Assembly: GCA_015179125.1 (NCBI GenBank)
Contig: WHVA01000176.1
Location: 62,001 to 126,000 of the forward strand
DNA from: Gautieria morchelliformis
Lineage: Eukaryota; Basidiomycota; Agaricomycetes; Gomphales; Gomphaceae
Reading direction: 5' to 3'
Length of the DNA stretch: 64,000 nt
Below the pieces are notes generated by a model. It was given only the letters and a program-made list of their open reading frames with translations. It did not search any database and was not told the DNA's origin. A program made the translations under genes and the position numbers. Below, one piece after another: positions 45,442-57,659 of the stretch (position 1 is the stretch's first letter; every line of letters begins with the position of its first letter).

Positions 45442-48400
45442 GGTCATGGGCCCCACAGAGCCTGTTATGCCCTCCAGCAAGGCTAAGATGTTCGCTGTAC
45501 CTAAGCTAGCCCGAGACAGTACCAATTTGGTTACATGGAAGAGCCAGACAGTGGCTACCCTGTCTGCGACCTGTGGTGCCAAACAACACCTGGATGGGAC
45601 TGCTAGGATCCCCCCTCTTATCCCCACCTACCCCAGTGGCCATACACTAATGTAGAAAGAGGAAGAGGACTTGGACGCGTTAGAGAAGCATTGGGACGAT
45701 TATAATCAGCGGGAGGCCACAATCATGGCCCAGATATTTACCACAGTCCCTGACAGCCTCCTCATCGAGATCTGAAACCTTGCTACAGCTAAGGAGGTAT
45801 GGGATGCCATGTGTTGGAAACATGAAACCAGAGCACTCACTGTCGGTGCCAGATGTACAAAATGAAGTGGGAGGACAAGTCGAATGTCCGTACGTACTTG
45901 GAGGCACTCATGAGGACACAGGAACAACTGGCAGGGATGAATGCTGCACTTACCGACGATGACCTAGTCACTGTCATCCTTGGCTCGCTCCCTAAGTCAT
46001 ACCACCCACTGATTAATGTGATCACAATGTCCACGTCACATGCAAAGGCCAAGTTAGAGCCTGATCAGGTCATTGGAACCCTGATTGACGAGTTCGAATG
46101 GTTAGCTATTGAATAGTGTCGACTGAAAGCCAGCGAGAATGCACTTGCAGCATCCAAAGGCCGTGGGAAACCCCAGACATGCAGCAGCACCTCCAACACC
46201 ACGAAAACCAACATGGAGTGTTGGAAATGCGGCAAAAAGGGTCATTTAAAGGCAGATTGTCGTTCTAAAGCTAAAAAGAAGGACAATAAGGAGGAAGACA
46301 AGAAGGGAGGCAGATCAGCAAATGTGGCAACTGAGAGCGAGGATTTTTCTTTCACCACCACATTTGCTGGGACCACGCTCGCGCTGGGAACGAGTACATT
46401 GACGAACAGGAAGTCGATGTCTATGACTCAGGCGCATCAGGTCACATGTTGCCAAGAAAGCACCGCTTCCTCACCTTCGAGGAGAGTGCGCCGCGCACAA
46501 TCAATGCCATGGACAAGACTGTGTTCAAAGCTGTTGGCATAGGCAGTATGAGGGTCGGAATCCCGAATGGGAAAACGACGACACATGTTACCTTAAAGGA
46601 TGTGCTGTATTGTCCCTAACCTTGCATTCACGCTGATCTCACTAACGCGCTGTGATGCCGTGGGATACTCGGTCCTATTAAAGGACCAGAAATGTCTGAT
46701 TTGAGATAAACGAGGGACGCTGCTTGGGAAGGTCCCGCTCTTGAATGGCTTCTACAAGGTGGCACACAAGTCCACAGTGGCGGCGACAAGTACAGCGCAA
46801 AAGGTACTCACGCTGGACAAGCTCACCACCAGATGGGACATATATCCCTGCAGGTCACCCGAAAACTCATCCAGGACGGCATTATCACGGGACTTGAGCT
46901 GGATACAGCCAGTCAGCCTGGTTTTGCACAGCCCATGTGCAAGCCAAACCTACAAGGAAACCGGTCCCACAGACACGAGAGGGACCGTGGGCCGCAAAGT
47001 TTTGCAAAAAAGTCCACTCCGACATGTGGGGCCCGCGAACCCCCAAAGCTACGACGGAAAAGAGTACTTCATCAGTTTCACTGATGACCACAGCAGGTGG
47101 ACATACCTGGTACCAATGGCAAAGAAGAGTGACACCCTCCGCTGCTACCGGCAGTACAAGACGTGGGTGGAGACCCAGCACAGCATGAAGCTGAAACATC
47201 TACAGACAGATCACAGTGGTGAATATCTCTCTGAATAATTCAGTGCTCAGCTAAAGTCCAAGGGAACACTCCAGAGCCTGACCGTACATGACACACCTGA
47301 AGAGAATGGCATGTCAGAGAGGCTCAACCACACGCTGCTGGAACATGCATATGCAATGCACCTGGCGGTCGGCTTGCTCAAGTCTCTCTGGACAAAGTCA
47401 GTGCAACACGCAGTCTGGTTGAAGAACTGGACATCCACGCACACACTGGATGGAAAGACGCCATATGAGCTGATGCATCGCGAAAAACCAGACCTCACAG
47501 ACTTACCAGAATGGGGTGCGAGAGTTTTTACTCTCAAAGAAGACCACGGCATGCTGGAAGCCAAGGCGGATGAAAGAAGGTGGGTTGGATACAGTGACGA
47601 AAGCAAGGGGCACAGAGTTTACTGGCCCAGCAAACATTGCCTAACCATCGAGCACAATGTTGTGTTCAACAAATATGTCCTGGTCATCCTGAGTGACGCA
47701 CAGTCTGAGGGGAGCTAGCCACCCAGAACAGTCAAGGCGCCACTCAACACAACCACCTGCCCACACTTCTGCCTCCAGCTGCACCGCACATCAATCCTCC
47801 TGCGCCGTGAGTCAATCCTCTTGAAGGGTTCGAGGCGCCGGATCCTCCAGAGGACCAGCCACAAGGTAGGGGACATAGGGCATGAAAACCCTCTGCGTAC
47901 ATACGGGACATCACCGACAGTGCAGGCAGCAGCACCATCAGTGAATGCCCCTATGTACCCTAAGGGTCTGCCCATCCCCACTGGGAACCTGGCCCTAGCA
48001 GTCCTGGAGGAGCTGGGGGAGGTCAACGTGGAAGCTGAGGGGGTGACGCGTCGCCCTCTCAAACTTTCAATGGCGGTGGCTACCCAGAGCATGGGAAATG
48101 ACCCGGTTAGTCTGAACGACACGTGCTCATGCAAAGACTGGCCAGCCTGGGACACTTCCATAAAGCGCGAGCTGAACCAGCACGCCAAGCTAAGGACCTT
48201 GTGGAACCCCCAGGAGGTGTGAATATAGTGGGCAGCAAACTGGTATTCCACTACAAACACGACGCCAGCGGCAAATTTGTGAATTGCAAGACAAGGCTCG
48301 TCACCCAAGGCTTTTCACAAGCAGAAGGGATAGACTACAACAAGACATTCTCCCCTACCACTAAACTTTCTGCCATCTGCATCACCGCCGCTATTGCCAT

Positions 48401-49152
48401 CAGGAACGACTGGGAGCTCAAGCAGATGGATATAGATGGCTCATACCTCAACGCCCCAATCACCAAGGTAGTTTACATGCACCAAGTGAAAGGGTATGAG
48501 ACCCCTGGCAAGGAGCGCCATGTTTGCCGCCTCAACCGCACAATTTACGGCCTGAAGCAATCAGGCAGAGAGTGGTATGACATGTTCTGCAGGATCATGT
48601 TTAAATTCAGCTTTACACAATGTGAGGTTGAGCACGCCATATTCTACAGGTATATCGGGCAAGACACCCTCATCGTCGCTGTAGACATCAACGATCTTAC
48701 CATGGCCAGGAATTCTAGGGGTGCAATCCGCAGGTTCAAGGAGGAACTGCGCACCGTACTCAAGATCCTTGATCTTGGGGACTTGCACTGGCTATTGGGG
48801 ATAGAAGTAAAGAGAGATTGCAAGTTACACATGATCTCCCTGTCGCAGCATGCCTATATCCAGAAAATACTTGAGAGATTCAACTTACAGGACGCCAACC
48901 CGCTCGGAACCCCACTTGACCCTCACCACAAGCTCTCTCTGTCACAATCCCCGTCCACCCTGCGCCAGTTCGAAGATATGCGTGGTGTACCTTACAGGGA
49001 AGCCATCGGCTCCCTCTTGTACGCAGCACTGGGCACCCGCCCAGATATCTCTTTTGCCATATCGTTGCTTTCACAGTTTATGCAAAATCGTGGAAGACCA
49101 CACTGGGAGGCGGTCAAACAAGTCTTCCGTTACCTCAAAGGGACGAAAGATG

Positions 49153-49522
49153 TGTTGAGAGTGGGCGACAACTTAGTGCGGTGAGTAGGTTATGCAACGG
49201 GTACTTGTCAATCTAGACAAGATCAGACTCCTCAGTGTGGACAGACACTGAGAGTGTATTGGGTACTACCTAGACAAGATCAGACTACAGAATGATCAGC
49301 TGTCTAGAACAGTATAAGGCGGCAGCACTCTTACCTCCTCAGTGTGGACAGACACTGAGGAGAACTAACTAGCTCCGCTCCACTCCTATATGCAAGCCGG
49401 GCATCCATGCCTGGCCCCACTGCATCTCCTAGAGACGTGAGTACCTAGACACGACAGTGTACATGTATCTACAACCTAACTGTAATGGAGAATTGACCTG
49501 AGGATACTTGTTGTTTCCAACA
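49153..49522 (+). mobile_element. Solo LTR, 370 bp, with hairpin doublet
   Basis: TGTTGAGAGTGGG to GTTTCCAACA, flanked by AGATG on both sides (49148-49152 and 49523-49527) inside the Copia pol. It carries two CTCAGTGTGGACAGACACTG hairpins at 49231 and 49338. Its ends resemble those of the host element's LTR, so it is probably a related family. Confidence 0.92.
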
Positions 49523-50033
49523 AGATGTGACTCTTGTCATTGGAGGAACGGGAAAGGGACTCGAGACATTCTCAAATACGGATTGGGCATCCCAAGAACG
49601 TTGGCACTCGATATCCAGCTATGTCTTCACGATAGGAGGCGGTGCGGTCTCCTGGAGCTCAAAGAAACAAGCCATCGTCACGCTATCAACCACAGAGGCT
49701 GAGTATATCGCGTGGTGATGCATGCAGCGAAGGAGGCGCTGTGGATAAGGATGTTCCTCACTGAGATTGCGCACCCCCTGAAGAAACCCATCACCATACA
49801 TCTTGACAACATCTCCACCATTTACATCACAAAAAACGACAAATATCACCCTCGTACGAAGCATATCGATATTTGGTATCATTTTATACAACATTCAGTC
49901 CAGGAGAAGCTACTCACTATCGACTATGTACCCACTGCAGACATGGCGGCGGACATGTTCACAAAAGGGCTCCCATGGCACAAGGTCCTCCACATGAACC
50001 AGCTAGTTGGACTACATTCTGCTTAAGGGGGAG

Positions 50034-50272
50034 TATTGAGATTAGAAGGATAGCAGGGGTAAGTGGAGAATGCAGGGTCACATCTAACGCAGGGACTGGT
50101 AGTTAGGAAGCTATGGTCATGCTCAACCGTGGCAGTATATTACTCGGACAGTTTTCTAATTGTACCTCAGTGAATTGCCCATTCACTGAGGTACGTACCA
50201 TTTCAGTATACTGAGACGTGCGGTAGCTTATACTATGTCTATAGCACCTTCATCTCTAGGTACAGTAATAAC
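50034..50272 (+). repeat. Right LTR of the older Copia element, first part
   Basis: Matches 45137-45380 from TATTGAGATTAG to AGTAATAAC and contains the first hairpin at 50166. The remainder is at 56200-56276 with the second hairpin at 56210. Confidence 0.85.
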
Positions 50273-50990
50273 TGTTATGATATTCCAGAAACGATACTAA
50301 TTACATCATCGAGACCAGTATCTAAGATATGCCGACGTGACCCAATCACGATCCCCAGAACCTATGCCTTCATCTATACTCAGCCACACACAGATATCCC
50401 TGAACTCCCCGACTCGCATATACACGACGCCGGACCAATACATTATCACGCACGCGCACAGGGCACGCCAAATCGATCAGCATCATATTACATATGTCGA
50501 TCCCATCAATCTTGATCGAGAGACCAACCCGGGACACAGATCCCCGCTTAGGCACCAATTCAATTGGGACCGAGACACAATATACATCTGATCGTCCCTG
50601 AGCGGCTCTGGCCGCAGCTCCATGATTTCCCCTATATATCACGCACATGTCCCTCCACACCATCGCCTTATGTACAACAAATCCTTAGCATTCCCTTGTA
50701 ACATTCATTTGAGAGTTCACTCCAGACTATACTCCACACCCCCCTATATCTCTGCATCACATACCGTACGTATCGTATCGACGCCGAGTCCTTTCCAGTA
50801 GTTAAATAGTATAAACAAATGTAACTGTCGAACAAGAATAACAATAGTTTTACCTCTCCACCGTCTCAAGGTTCCTGATCGAAATAGTCCCCGTAGTACA
50901 AGCAGTCCTCTCAGAATTCAGACCTCTACTCGATTCAGCTCCACTCGAAGCTTGAATAAAACCCAAACACATTTACAGCAACTTTTATCA
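50273..50990 (+). repeat. 5' LTR of the inserted Copia element
   Basis: TGTTATGATATTCC to AGCAACTTTTATCA. Confidence 0.94.
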
Positions 50991-51005
50991 GATTAAGAGT
51001 CTCAC
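50991..51005 (+). other. Primer binding site, half-tRNA type (Lys-CUU)
   Basis: GATTAAGAGTCTCAC directly follows the LTR. GATTAAGAGTC is the complement of the anticodon arm GACUCUUAAUC of tRNA-Lys(CUU), a sequence found in the yeast tRNA. No complement of a usual tRNA 3' end (starting TGG) is present. Confidence 0.6.
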
Positions 51006-51015
51006 GACACTCACC

Positions 51016-52080
51016 ATGGCTCAAACCACAGCACACCCAAAACACGATATACACAAATTCCGCGACATCAAACCCAAACTGGACAAAGAGAACTGGATGT
51101 CATGGAAGAGGGAACTGTTGGCAACGATGAGGGACAGAGGGATTTTCAAAACAATCACCGGTGTGGATCCCTACCCCGTCACAGCTAACCAGCAGATCAC
51201 CGTCGTCGCCGGAATTAACATGGTTGGCAGTACGGCTCTAACTCAGCTTCAGGACGAGTGGGACGACAGAAATAACGCAGCTTACAGTCAGATCCTCTTA
51301 TGCATTTCCCCCGAACTACAGACCGCAATCGACACGACAGACCAATGCACGGAAGCATGGACTATACTGACTAGGAAGTTCGAGTCCACCGACCCTAGCA
51401 AAATCAGTATAATCAGGACAAAATATGAAAACTACCACATGATCGAGGGGCAATCGGTCTCGGCGTACCTCACCGTGATGAAAGAATACAGGAATCAGCT
51501 TGCCAAAATGGGTGAAGTGATCGCTGATTCCACTCACGCGACCACCATACTCAGGAATGTCCCCGAGTCATGGAGACCTATAGCGCAGACCATAAGAATG
51601 ATCACGAGGGTGCCAGACGAGATCGAGGAGAGGCTGGAGGCACATGAGGCGGATCTCAACGCGGTGGAGATGTCGACACAAGCGGCTACGGCGTTCATAG
51701 CACAGGGCAGGACACAAAAAAGATTCAATAACCCAATGCCGAGAATGAACAACAACCTCACCTATCCCTACCAAAACCGTATTCCACAACAAGTCAACAA
51801 CGGAACGCCTGCATTCTCCTGCAACAATTGTGGTAAGCCGAACCACTCTGCAGTGAGGTGTTACGCACCTGGCGGGGGACTGGCGGGTCAGGAGCCGTGG
51901 AAACGATTGTACGGGGCACAGGGAGGAGGAAGCGTGCAGGGAGGGGGGGCATGCAGGGAGGAGGTAGCGCTCAGGGTGGAAATAGCGCTCACGGAGGAGG
52001 CCTCACCGGAAGTGATCGAAATGACATCATCAGGGCAGCCCCACCCCCACAGCGTCATCAATCGGCAAATCCCAACATAG
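51016..52080 (+). CDS. Gag protein of the inserted Copia element
   Basis: A 354-residue frame beginning MAQTTAHPKHDIHKFRDIKP. It has the Copia Gag core (LDKENWMSWKRELLATM, CTEAWTILTRKFES, YENYHMIEGQSVSAYL, ILRNVPESWRPIAQ) and a zinc knuckle, CNNCGKPNHSAVRCY, at about 274-288. A Gly/Glu-rich tail follows, overlapping the start of the next frame. The ATG lies 25 bp after the LTR. Gag assembles the particle and binds the element RNA. The overlap with pol at 51858-52080 would suit a frameshift expression mode known in many retroelements, but no slippery site was identified. Confidence 0.85.
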   Translation: MAQTTAHPKHDIHKFRDIKPKLDKENWMSWKRELLATMRDRGIFKTITGVDPYPVTANQQITVVAGINMVGSTALTQLQDEWDDRNNAAYSQILLCISPELQTAIDTTDQCTEAWTILTRKFESTDPSKISIIRTKYENYHMIEGQSVSAYLTVMKEYRNQLAKMGEVIADSTHATTILRNVPESWRPIAQTIRMITRVPDEIEERLEAHEADLNAVEMSTQAATAFIAQGRTQKRFNNPMPRMNNNLTYPYQNRIPQQVNNGTPAFSCNNCGKPNHSAVRCYAPGGGLAGQEPWKRLYGAQGGGSVQGGGACREEVALRVEIALTEEASPEVIEMTSSGQPHPHSVINRQIPT

Positions 52081-55000
52081 CTCGATTCGCCAATATACCA
52101 AAGAAAAACATCGTCATGTTGGCACAAATCATTGAGAACCAATTTGACTCGAATAACATCACATTGACAGCTAATTCAACAGCCCTATCAGCAATACAAG
52201 ATAGCATCCATATTTGGCTGATCGATTCCGGAGCGTCTAGCCACTTATGCGGAACCCTCGAGCTGTTCGAAGAGATACACCCCACACCTCCTATCTCAAT
52301 AGAAACCTCCAGCGGAGATTCATTTAATGCGGATCAATGTGGTACGATCCACATCACGATACAGAACGACTCACACGCACAGTTATCCCCACTCGCATTG
52401 ACTCTGAAGGACGTCATATACGTCCCAAGACTCAATGCAAATCTATTATCGGTTGCAAGGATGACGAACGCCAACGTGGATGTTATATTCAGTAAATCTG
52501 ACACATCATTACTGCTAGGCGACGAAACGATCGCAAAAGGCACAAGGATAAACGACCTATACGCCTACATAGCACAGCCGTCTACGAGAACGGAGCCTGA
52601 AGCCGCCGTTTACTCAAAGGAACCCAACCTGATGTATCTGTGGCACCGAAGACTAGCACACACTGGAATCTCAATAATCGAGAAGATGTCAAAGAGACAG
52701 ACTGGGATCGGGTTACCTGAACTGAGTGCAGGACAGGAGCTGAGTCCCTGTACAGACTGTCCTTTCAGAAAACAGACCCGCTTACCATTCAAAAACATCG
52801 AAGACCTTCCAGAATCGATCGGTGACATAATTTCCTCAGATCTATGTGGCCCCTTCGAAACCTCAGTCAGCGGTTTCAAATATTTCGTCATCTGGATTGA
52901 TCACGCCACCAGATACGTCAAAGTAGATTTTCTGAAGAACAAAGAATGCAGGACGGTTACCAATTCGTTCAAGGAATATTTGGCGTGGTTGAAGAAGCAG
53001 AGGGGAGTTGACGTGAAGAGGATCAGAACGGATAATGGGGGGGAATACACGGGAGGAGAGTTCAAGGAACTGTGCAGTGAGCTTGGAATCGTTCATGAAA
53101 CAACAACTCCTCACACACCTGAACACAATGGAGTCGCAGAGAGATACAACAGAACGCTCCAGGAAGGCGCACTCACGTTACAACACGACGCCGGCCTCAC
53201 AAGCCAATTCTGGGTATCCGGTATCCACACAGTGAACTTCGTGAAAAATCGAATGCTACACAGCAAAATCGATATGTCACCCTACGAGGCCTTATGGAAG
53301 ACGAAGCCCAGACTTGACTGGTTGCGCACATATGGTTCCAAATGCTGGGCACTGATACCAAAGGACACAAGGAGGAAAGGCGACTACAAATCAACAGAAG
53401 GGATTTTCGTTGGATATTTTGATGATTCAAAAGCGTACAAGGTGTGGATACCACGCACCCAAACACTGATGAAGGCTCGGGATGTATTTTTCGATGAACT
53501 GAAACAAATCGAACGTACCACGCTAAACATCACCGACGAAGACGAAACCCCACAGCTCTGGGTAGTCGACGGAAATCTCCCCACATTCTCCCATCCATCA
53601 CAATCTGAAACCAACCCACCAATCGACGACAACGACGATGAGATGCCACCCCTGACATACGACGACACGATGGACACTGATGACAAAGGAGAGGGAGAAG
53701 CGATAGAGGCGAGGCTGAATGTAGGAGAGGGGGAGTTACGCACGGAGAGTTTCGACACAGAAGCCGAACCAGAGGAACAAGTGGAAGAGTCAGAGGCGAG
53801 CACAGGAAGAGGAGAGGGAGAGGACATAGCACCGAAGGAATTCCTGAAGGGACCCTGGATGAATCCGTCAAACACGAATTATGGAAGAGGCAGGAGACAC
53901 GCCGCACTACTCACCGAAGTAGTAGCGATGGCATACGGGAGGAGAGAACTTGAGGAGACCAAGGCAGGATTCGTGGTACTAGCGGAGGACGAGCCAGCGA
54001 GCTACAAAGAGGCAATGAAGTCAGAGAATGCAGAGAGGTGGAGGAAAGCATGTCAAGATGAGTACGACTTACTGATGGGATACAACATGTGGAAGCTAGT
54101 CGAGAAACCAGCCGGGGCGAACGTCGTAGGAAGCCGATGGCCATTTCGAGTAAAGAGGGACAACAAGGGGGAGGTCGATAAGTTCAAATCTTCACCTCTA
54201 TCAGACTCATCCTAGCACTCGCGTGCAAATTCGACCTGGAACTACGACACATAGATGTGAAGGGAGCATACCTCAACGGAAAGCTCGAGGACACAGTATA
54301 CATGCGACAACCGGAAGGTTTCGCCAAGCCGGGAGAGGAAAATCTAGTGTGTAAACTCAACAAAGGAATATATGGCCTCAAGCAGTCAGGAAGGGTATGG
54401 CACGGGACTCTGAGAAAAGAGATGGAGAGGATAGGATTTAAAGCAGGGGAGGCGGACAACACAGTATTTTTCAGGTTCGGAGAGGGAAACACAGTCGAGA
54501 TTGCTGGATGGTACGTGGATGACGGACTCCTAGCATCAAATTCATTAACCGCTATGGAGGGGATGGTCACCGCAATCAGGGGGAGCTTTGATATCCAAGA
54601 TTTGGGGGATCCGACGCAGCTGCTCGGGATACAGATCGTCAGGGAACGTGAACGCGGTACAATCCATATCTCACAGCCGGCATTCATTAACACGGTGTCA
54701 AAACAATTCGAAATAACATCAGGACGCGCCGTCAACTCACCAATGGATCCTAACGTCGAACTACAAATCTCCACCATCCCAAACGACATCATCGATTACA
54801 CGTACGCATCCATCGTAGGCAGCCTCAACTACTGCACCGTTGCCACTCAACCCGACATCGCATACGCCGTCAATAAGTGTGCACAATACTCATCAAAACC
54901 TAATATCACTCACTGGTAAGCCGCCAAGAGGATATTACGCTACCTGCTGAACACGAGAGAGTACGGGATACTGTACGTCAGAGAGGGGGAAGGAGCTGTT

Positions 55001-55474
55001 GGATACGCTCACAATCTAACCGGATACACTGATGCGGATTTCGTGGGCGATCGAAACGACCGAAAGTCAACCACGGGATGGGTATTCACCTTCAATGGCG
55101 CACCCATATCCTGGGCCTCGAAGAAACAGGGTCTCGTTAGTCGATCGACCACGGAGTCCGAGGTGGTAGCAGGATCGTTCGCATCAGCGGAAGGGATATG
55201 GCTCACCAAACTGGGGAAAGATTTCCAACACGATTTCACACCTATTCCAATATTCACGGATAATCAATCGGCCATCGCTTTCTTAACCAACAACGCCAAT
55301 AGCAGCCGAATGAAACACATCGACGTGCATTACACGAAGGAACAAATCAACGCGGGAAATATCAAACTACACTACGTAAAAACACTCGATAACCCCGCCG
55401 ACGTCCTCACGAAACCACTGTCACCTCGCAAACATCTCAACATCCTAGCGATGCTAGGAGTGCGTCGAGTTTGA
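51858..55474 (+). pseudogene. Pol region of the inserted Copia element
   Basis: Parts in order: protease with IDSGASSHLCG (about 52225), pre-integrase with LWHRRLAHTGISIIEKM, integrase with SDLCGPFET, RTDNGGEYTGGEF and GVAERYNRTL, an acidic spacer rich in Glu, reverse transcriptase with HIDVKGAYLNGKL-type and WYVDDGLLA boxes, and RNase H with YTDADFVGDR and STTESEVVAGS. Order and motifs are those of Copia. A few breaks interrupt it. Confidence 0.85.
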
Positions 55475-55481
55475 GGGGGAG

Positions 55482-56199
55482 TGTTATGATATTCCAGAAA
55501 CGATACTAATTACATCATCGAGACCAGTATCTAAGATATGCCGACGTGACCCAATCACGATCCCCAGAACCTATGCCTTCGTCTATCCTCAGCCACACAC
55601 AGATATCCCCGAACTCCCCGACTCGCATATACACGACGCCGGACCAATACATTATCACGCAGGCGCACAGGGCACGCCAAATCGATCAGCATCATATTAC
55701 ATATGTCGATCCCATCAATCTCGGTCGAGAGACCAACCCGGGGCACAGATCCCTGCTTAGGCACCAATTCAATTGGGACCGAGACACAATATACATCCGA
55801 TCGTCCCTGAGCGGCTCTGGCCGCAGCTCCATGATTTCCCCTATATATCACGCACATGTCCCCCCACACCATCGCCTTATGTACAACAAATCCTTAGCAT
55901 TCCCTTGTAACATTCATTTGAGAGTTCACTCCAGACTATACTCCACACCCCCCTATATCTCTGCATCACATACCGTACGTATCGTATCGACGCCGAGTCC
56001 TTTCCAGTAGCTAAATAGTATAAACAAATGTAACTGTCGAACAAGAATAACAATAGTTTTACCTCTCCACCATCTCAAGATTCCTGATCGAAATAGTCCC
56101 CGTAGTACAAGCAGTCCTCTCAGAATTCAGACCTCTACTCAATTCAGCTCCACTCAAAGCTTGAATAAAACCCAAACACATTTACAGCAACTCTTATCA
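55482..56199 (+). repeat. 3' LTR of the inserted Copia element
   Basis: TGTTATGATATTCC to AACTCTTATCA, preceded by the purine tract TTGAGGGGGAG. Confidence 0.94.
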
Positions 56200-56276
56200 A
56201 TAACATGTGCTCAGTGAATTGCCCATTCACTGAGCACCTTCATCTCTAGTCTACTGCGCTACTTACTATTATTATG

Positions 56277-56979
56277 ATGTTAGAAGCGCTTTAGGCATGC
56301 GCATTGACTCAAGCGCAGAGGCAGACTCGACTCGTGGTGCGCATTAACTCGGGCGCAGAGAATGACGACGGCTTGTGACTCGAAGCCGGACGGATAAGAT
56401 TCGTATTTTTCTACAGTACATGAACATTCGACTTATACGCCATACCTAGGAGTCTCGGTATGGGCTAAATAGATCTGGGATTACCCTGCGGCTGATACAT
56501 ATGCAGCCGGCTCCCCTCGGCTCGGATAACGTGACACTCGGATCTTGTTGTACTCGGGGACTCAGCTCGGTGACTGGGTGTACGATCCATTGGATCGCCT
56601 CGCTTTGTATTCGACGGATGGACCGTTGACTCGCATGTGCACATGAATGTGCACCTCGGTCTCGGTAAGTTAGCTGATAGTTACAACACTTACAACAGAG
56701 TACCGTTCATCAGCGATATCTGCTGTCGATCAGCAGCGGGTAGTACTCACCACTGGCCAGATGTTGCAGGTCTGCCCTGCATCCGTGTTCAAGGCTGTGA
56801 GGTACAGGCCGGCTGTGGACAGCATGAGTCAGCATGGCCAAGTACCATCACACGGTGGTGCACGCTGGTGGCCAGCGCTGCACCCTGGCAACTACCACCA
56901 TTCAGCACCACATGGTGCTAACCATGACGCACCATGTATAACTCATCTTGGGAGCCATCGGTGTTGATGTAAGCATGCG
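56277..56979. other. No gene recognised
   Basis: Spacer after the older Copia element. A direct repeat built on GCGCATTGACTC / GCGCATTAACTC with GGGCGCAGAG lies at 56299-56360. Frames are short and without domains. Confidence 0.4.
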
Positions 56980-57245
56980 TATAGGGGTGTAAGCTGTGAA
57001 TGCAGGGTTGGCTTGGGATGGTAAGAGACATCGGAAACACAGTGACAGTTAATGACCTTATATCTACTGTACAAGTAGTTAGTGACCCCTCAGTGAACCG
57101 TCCATTCACTGAGGTGCATATCTTGTTGTTCGCCCAAGTGTACAGTTACTCATCATTTCTCAGCCTTTGTGTATTTAGGTATAGTAATTGTATATGCTCA
57201 GTGAACCATCCATTCACTGAGCCTTCATTTATTTAGCTACTGCAC
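56980..57245 (+). repeat. Diverged LTR-like fragment with hairpin doublet
   Basis: CTCAGTGAACCGTCCATTCACTG at 57089 and CTCAGTGAACCATCCATTCACTG at 57197, 108 bp apart, each with 9-bp arms. The text between them (TACAGTTACT, TTAGGTATAGTAAT) follows the plan of the LTR at 45137-45441 but is strongly diverged. Ends are not clear. Confidence 0.55.
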
Positions 57246-57659
57246 GCATAACCGCAACAATCGACTTGGTCTGGTATACCCTGACCTTCGGTCGGGGCCA
57301 CCGACCATTCACGTGGCTGTGATGTCGCACGGGGCAGGCTGATCATACGGACGGATACGGTCTGCCGTATGCGTCAACTTGCCGTACATTATACGCCCGT
57401 AGCCGTAATGCGGACGGTGTGCATCCCTACGTACAATCGGCTAGAATAGATCAAGCTGGAGGTAAAGATACCAAATTATGGATCTGGGCTACCGGACTGG
57501 TCAACTTGGGAAGATATCGATCTCATCCTTTCGGAAACTCGTTTCAAGTTTCTACAGAAGCTAGAGGTCAAGGATTTAGCGAGACATGCAAGAGTCTGGT
57601 TGCGGCGCTTCCATTAACAAGGAAGTGAGGCCTAGGCATATTGGTGGATGTTGACTAGC

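Larger units (their letters stand above)
50273..56199 (+). mobile_element. Copia element with complete LTRs, internally lightly broken
   Basis: Two 718-bp LTRs (50273-50990 and 55482-56199) and an ATAAC target duplication (50268-50272 and 56200-56204). It sits in the right LTR of the older Copia element. By eye the LTRs differ at about 16-17 positions, nearly all transitions, so it is younger than its host but older than the Copia at 20427. Gag and pol are in different frames and pol has a few breaks. Confidence 0.95.
45137..56276 (+). mobile_element. Older Copia element with a solo LTR in pol and a full Copia element in its right LTR
   Basis: The left LTR is 45137-45441. The right LTR starts at 50034 after an AAGGGGGAG purine tract, is interrupted at 50272 and continues at 56200-56276. 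Parts on the plus strand: Gag (45446-46150), zinc knuckle CWKCGKKGHLKADC (46214), protease with SGASGHM (about 46430), pre-integrase (46740-46990), integrase (47010-47700, SERLNHTLLEHAYAM), reverse transcriptase (48220-49150) and RNase H (49528-50025, STTEAEYIA). The bases after the left LTR, GGTCATGGGCCCCAC, resemble the initiator-Met half-tRNA primer site and overlap the first Gag ATG. It is a fossil with several breaks and is clearly older than its inserts. Confidence 0.9.

Noticed and set aside
38332-57220. CRISPR array, suggested by repeated short palindromes
   Set aside because: Repeats come in pairs about 110 bp apart inside LTRs, without regular spacers, and the host is eukaryotic.
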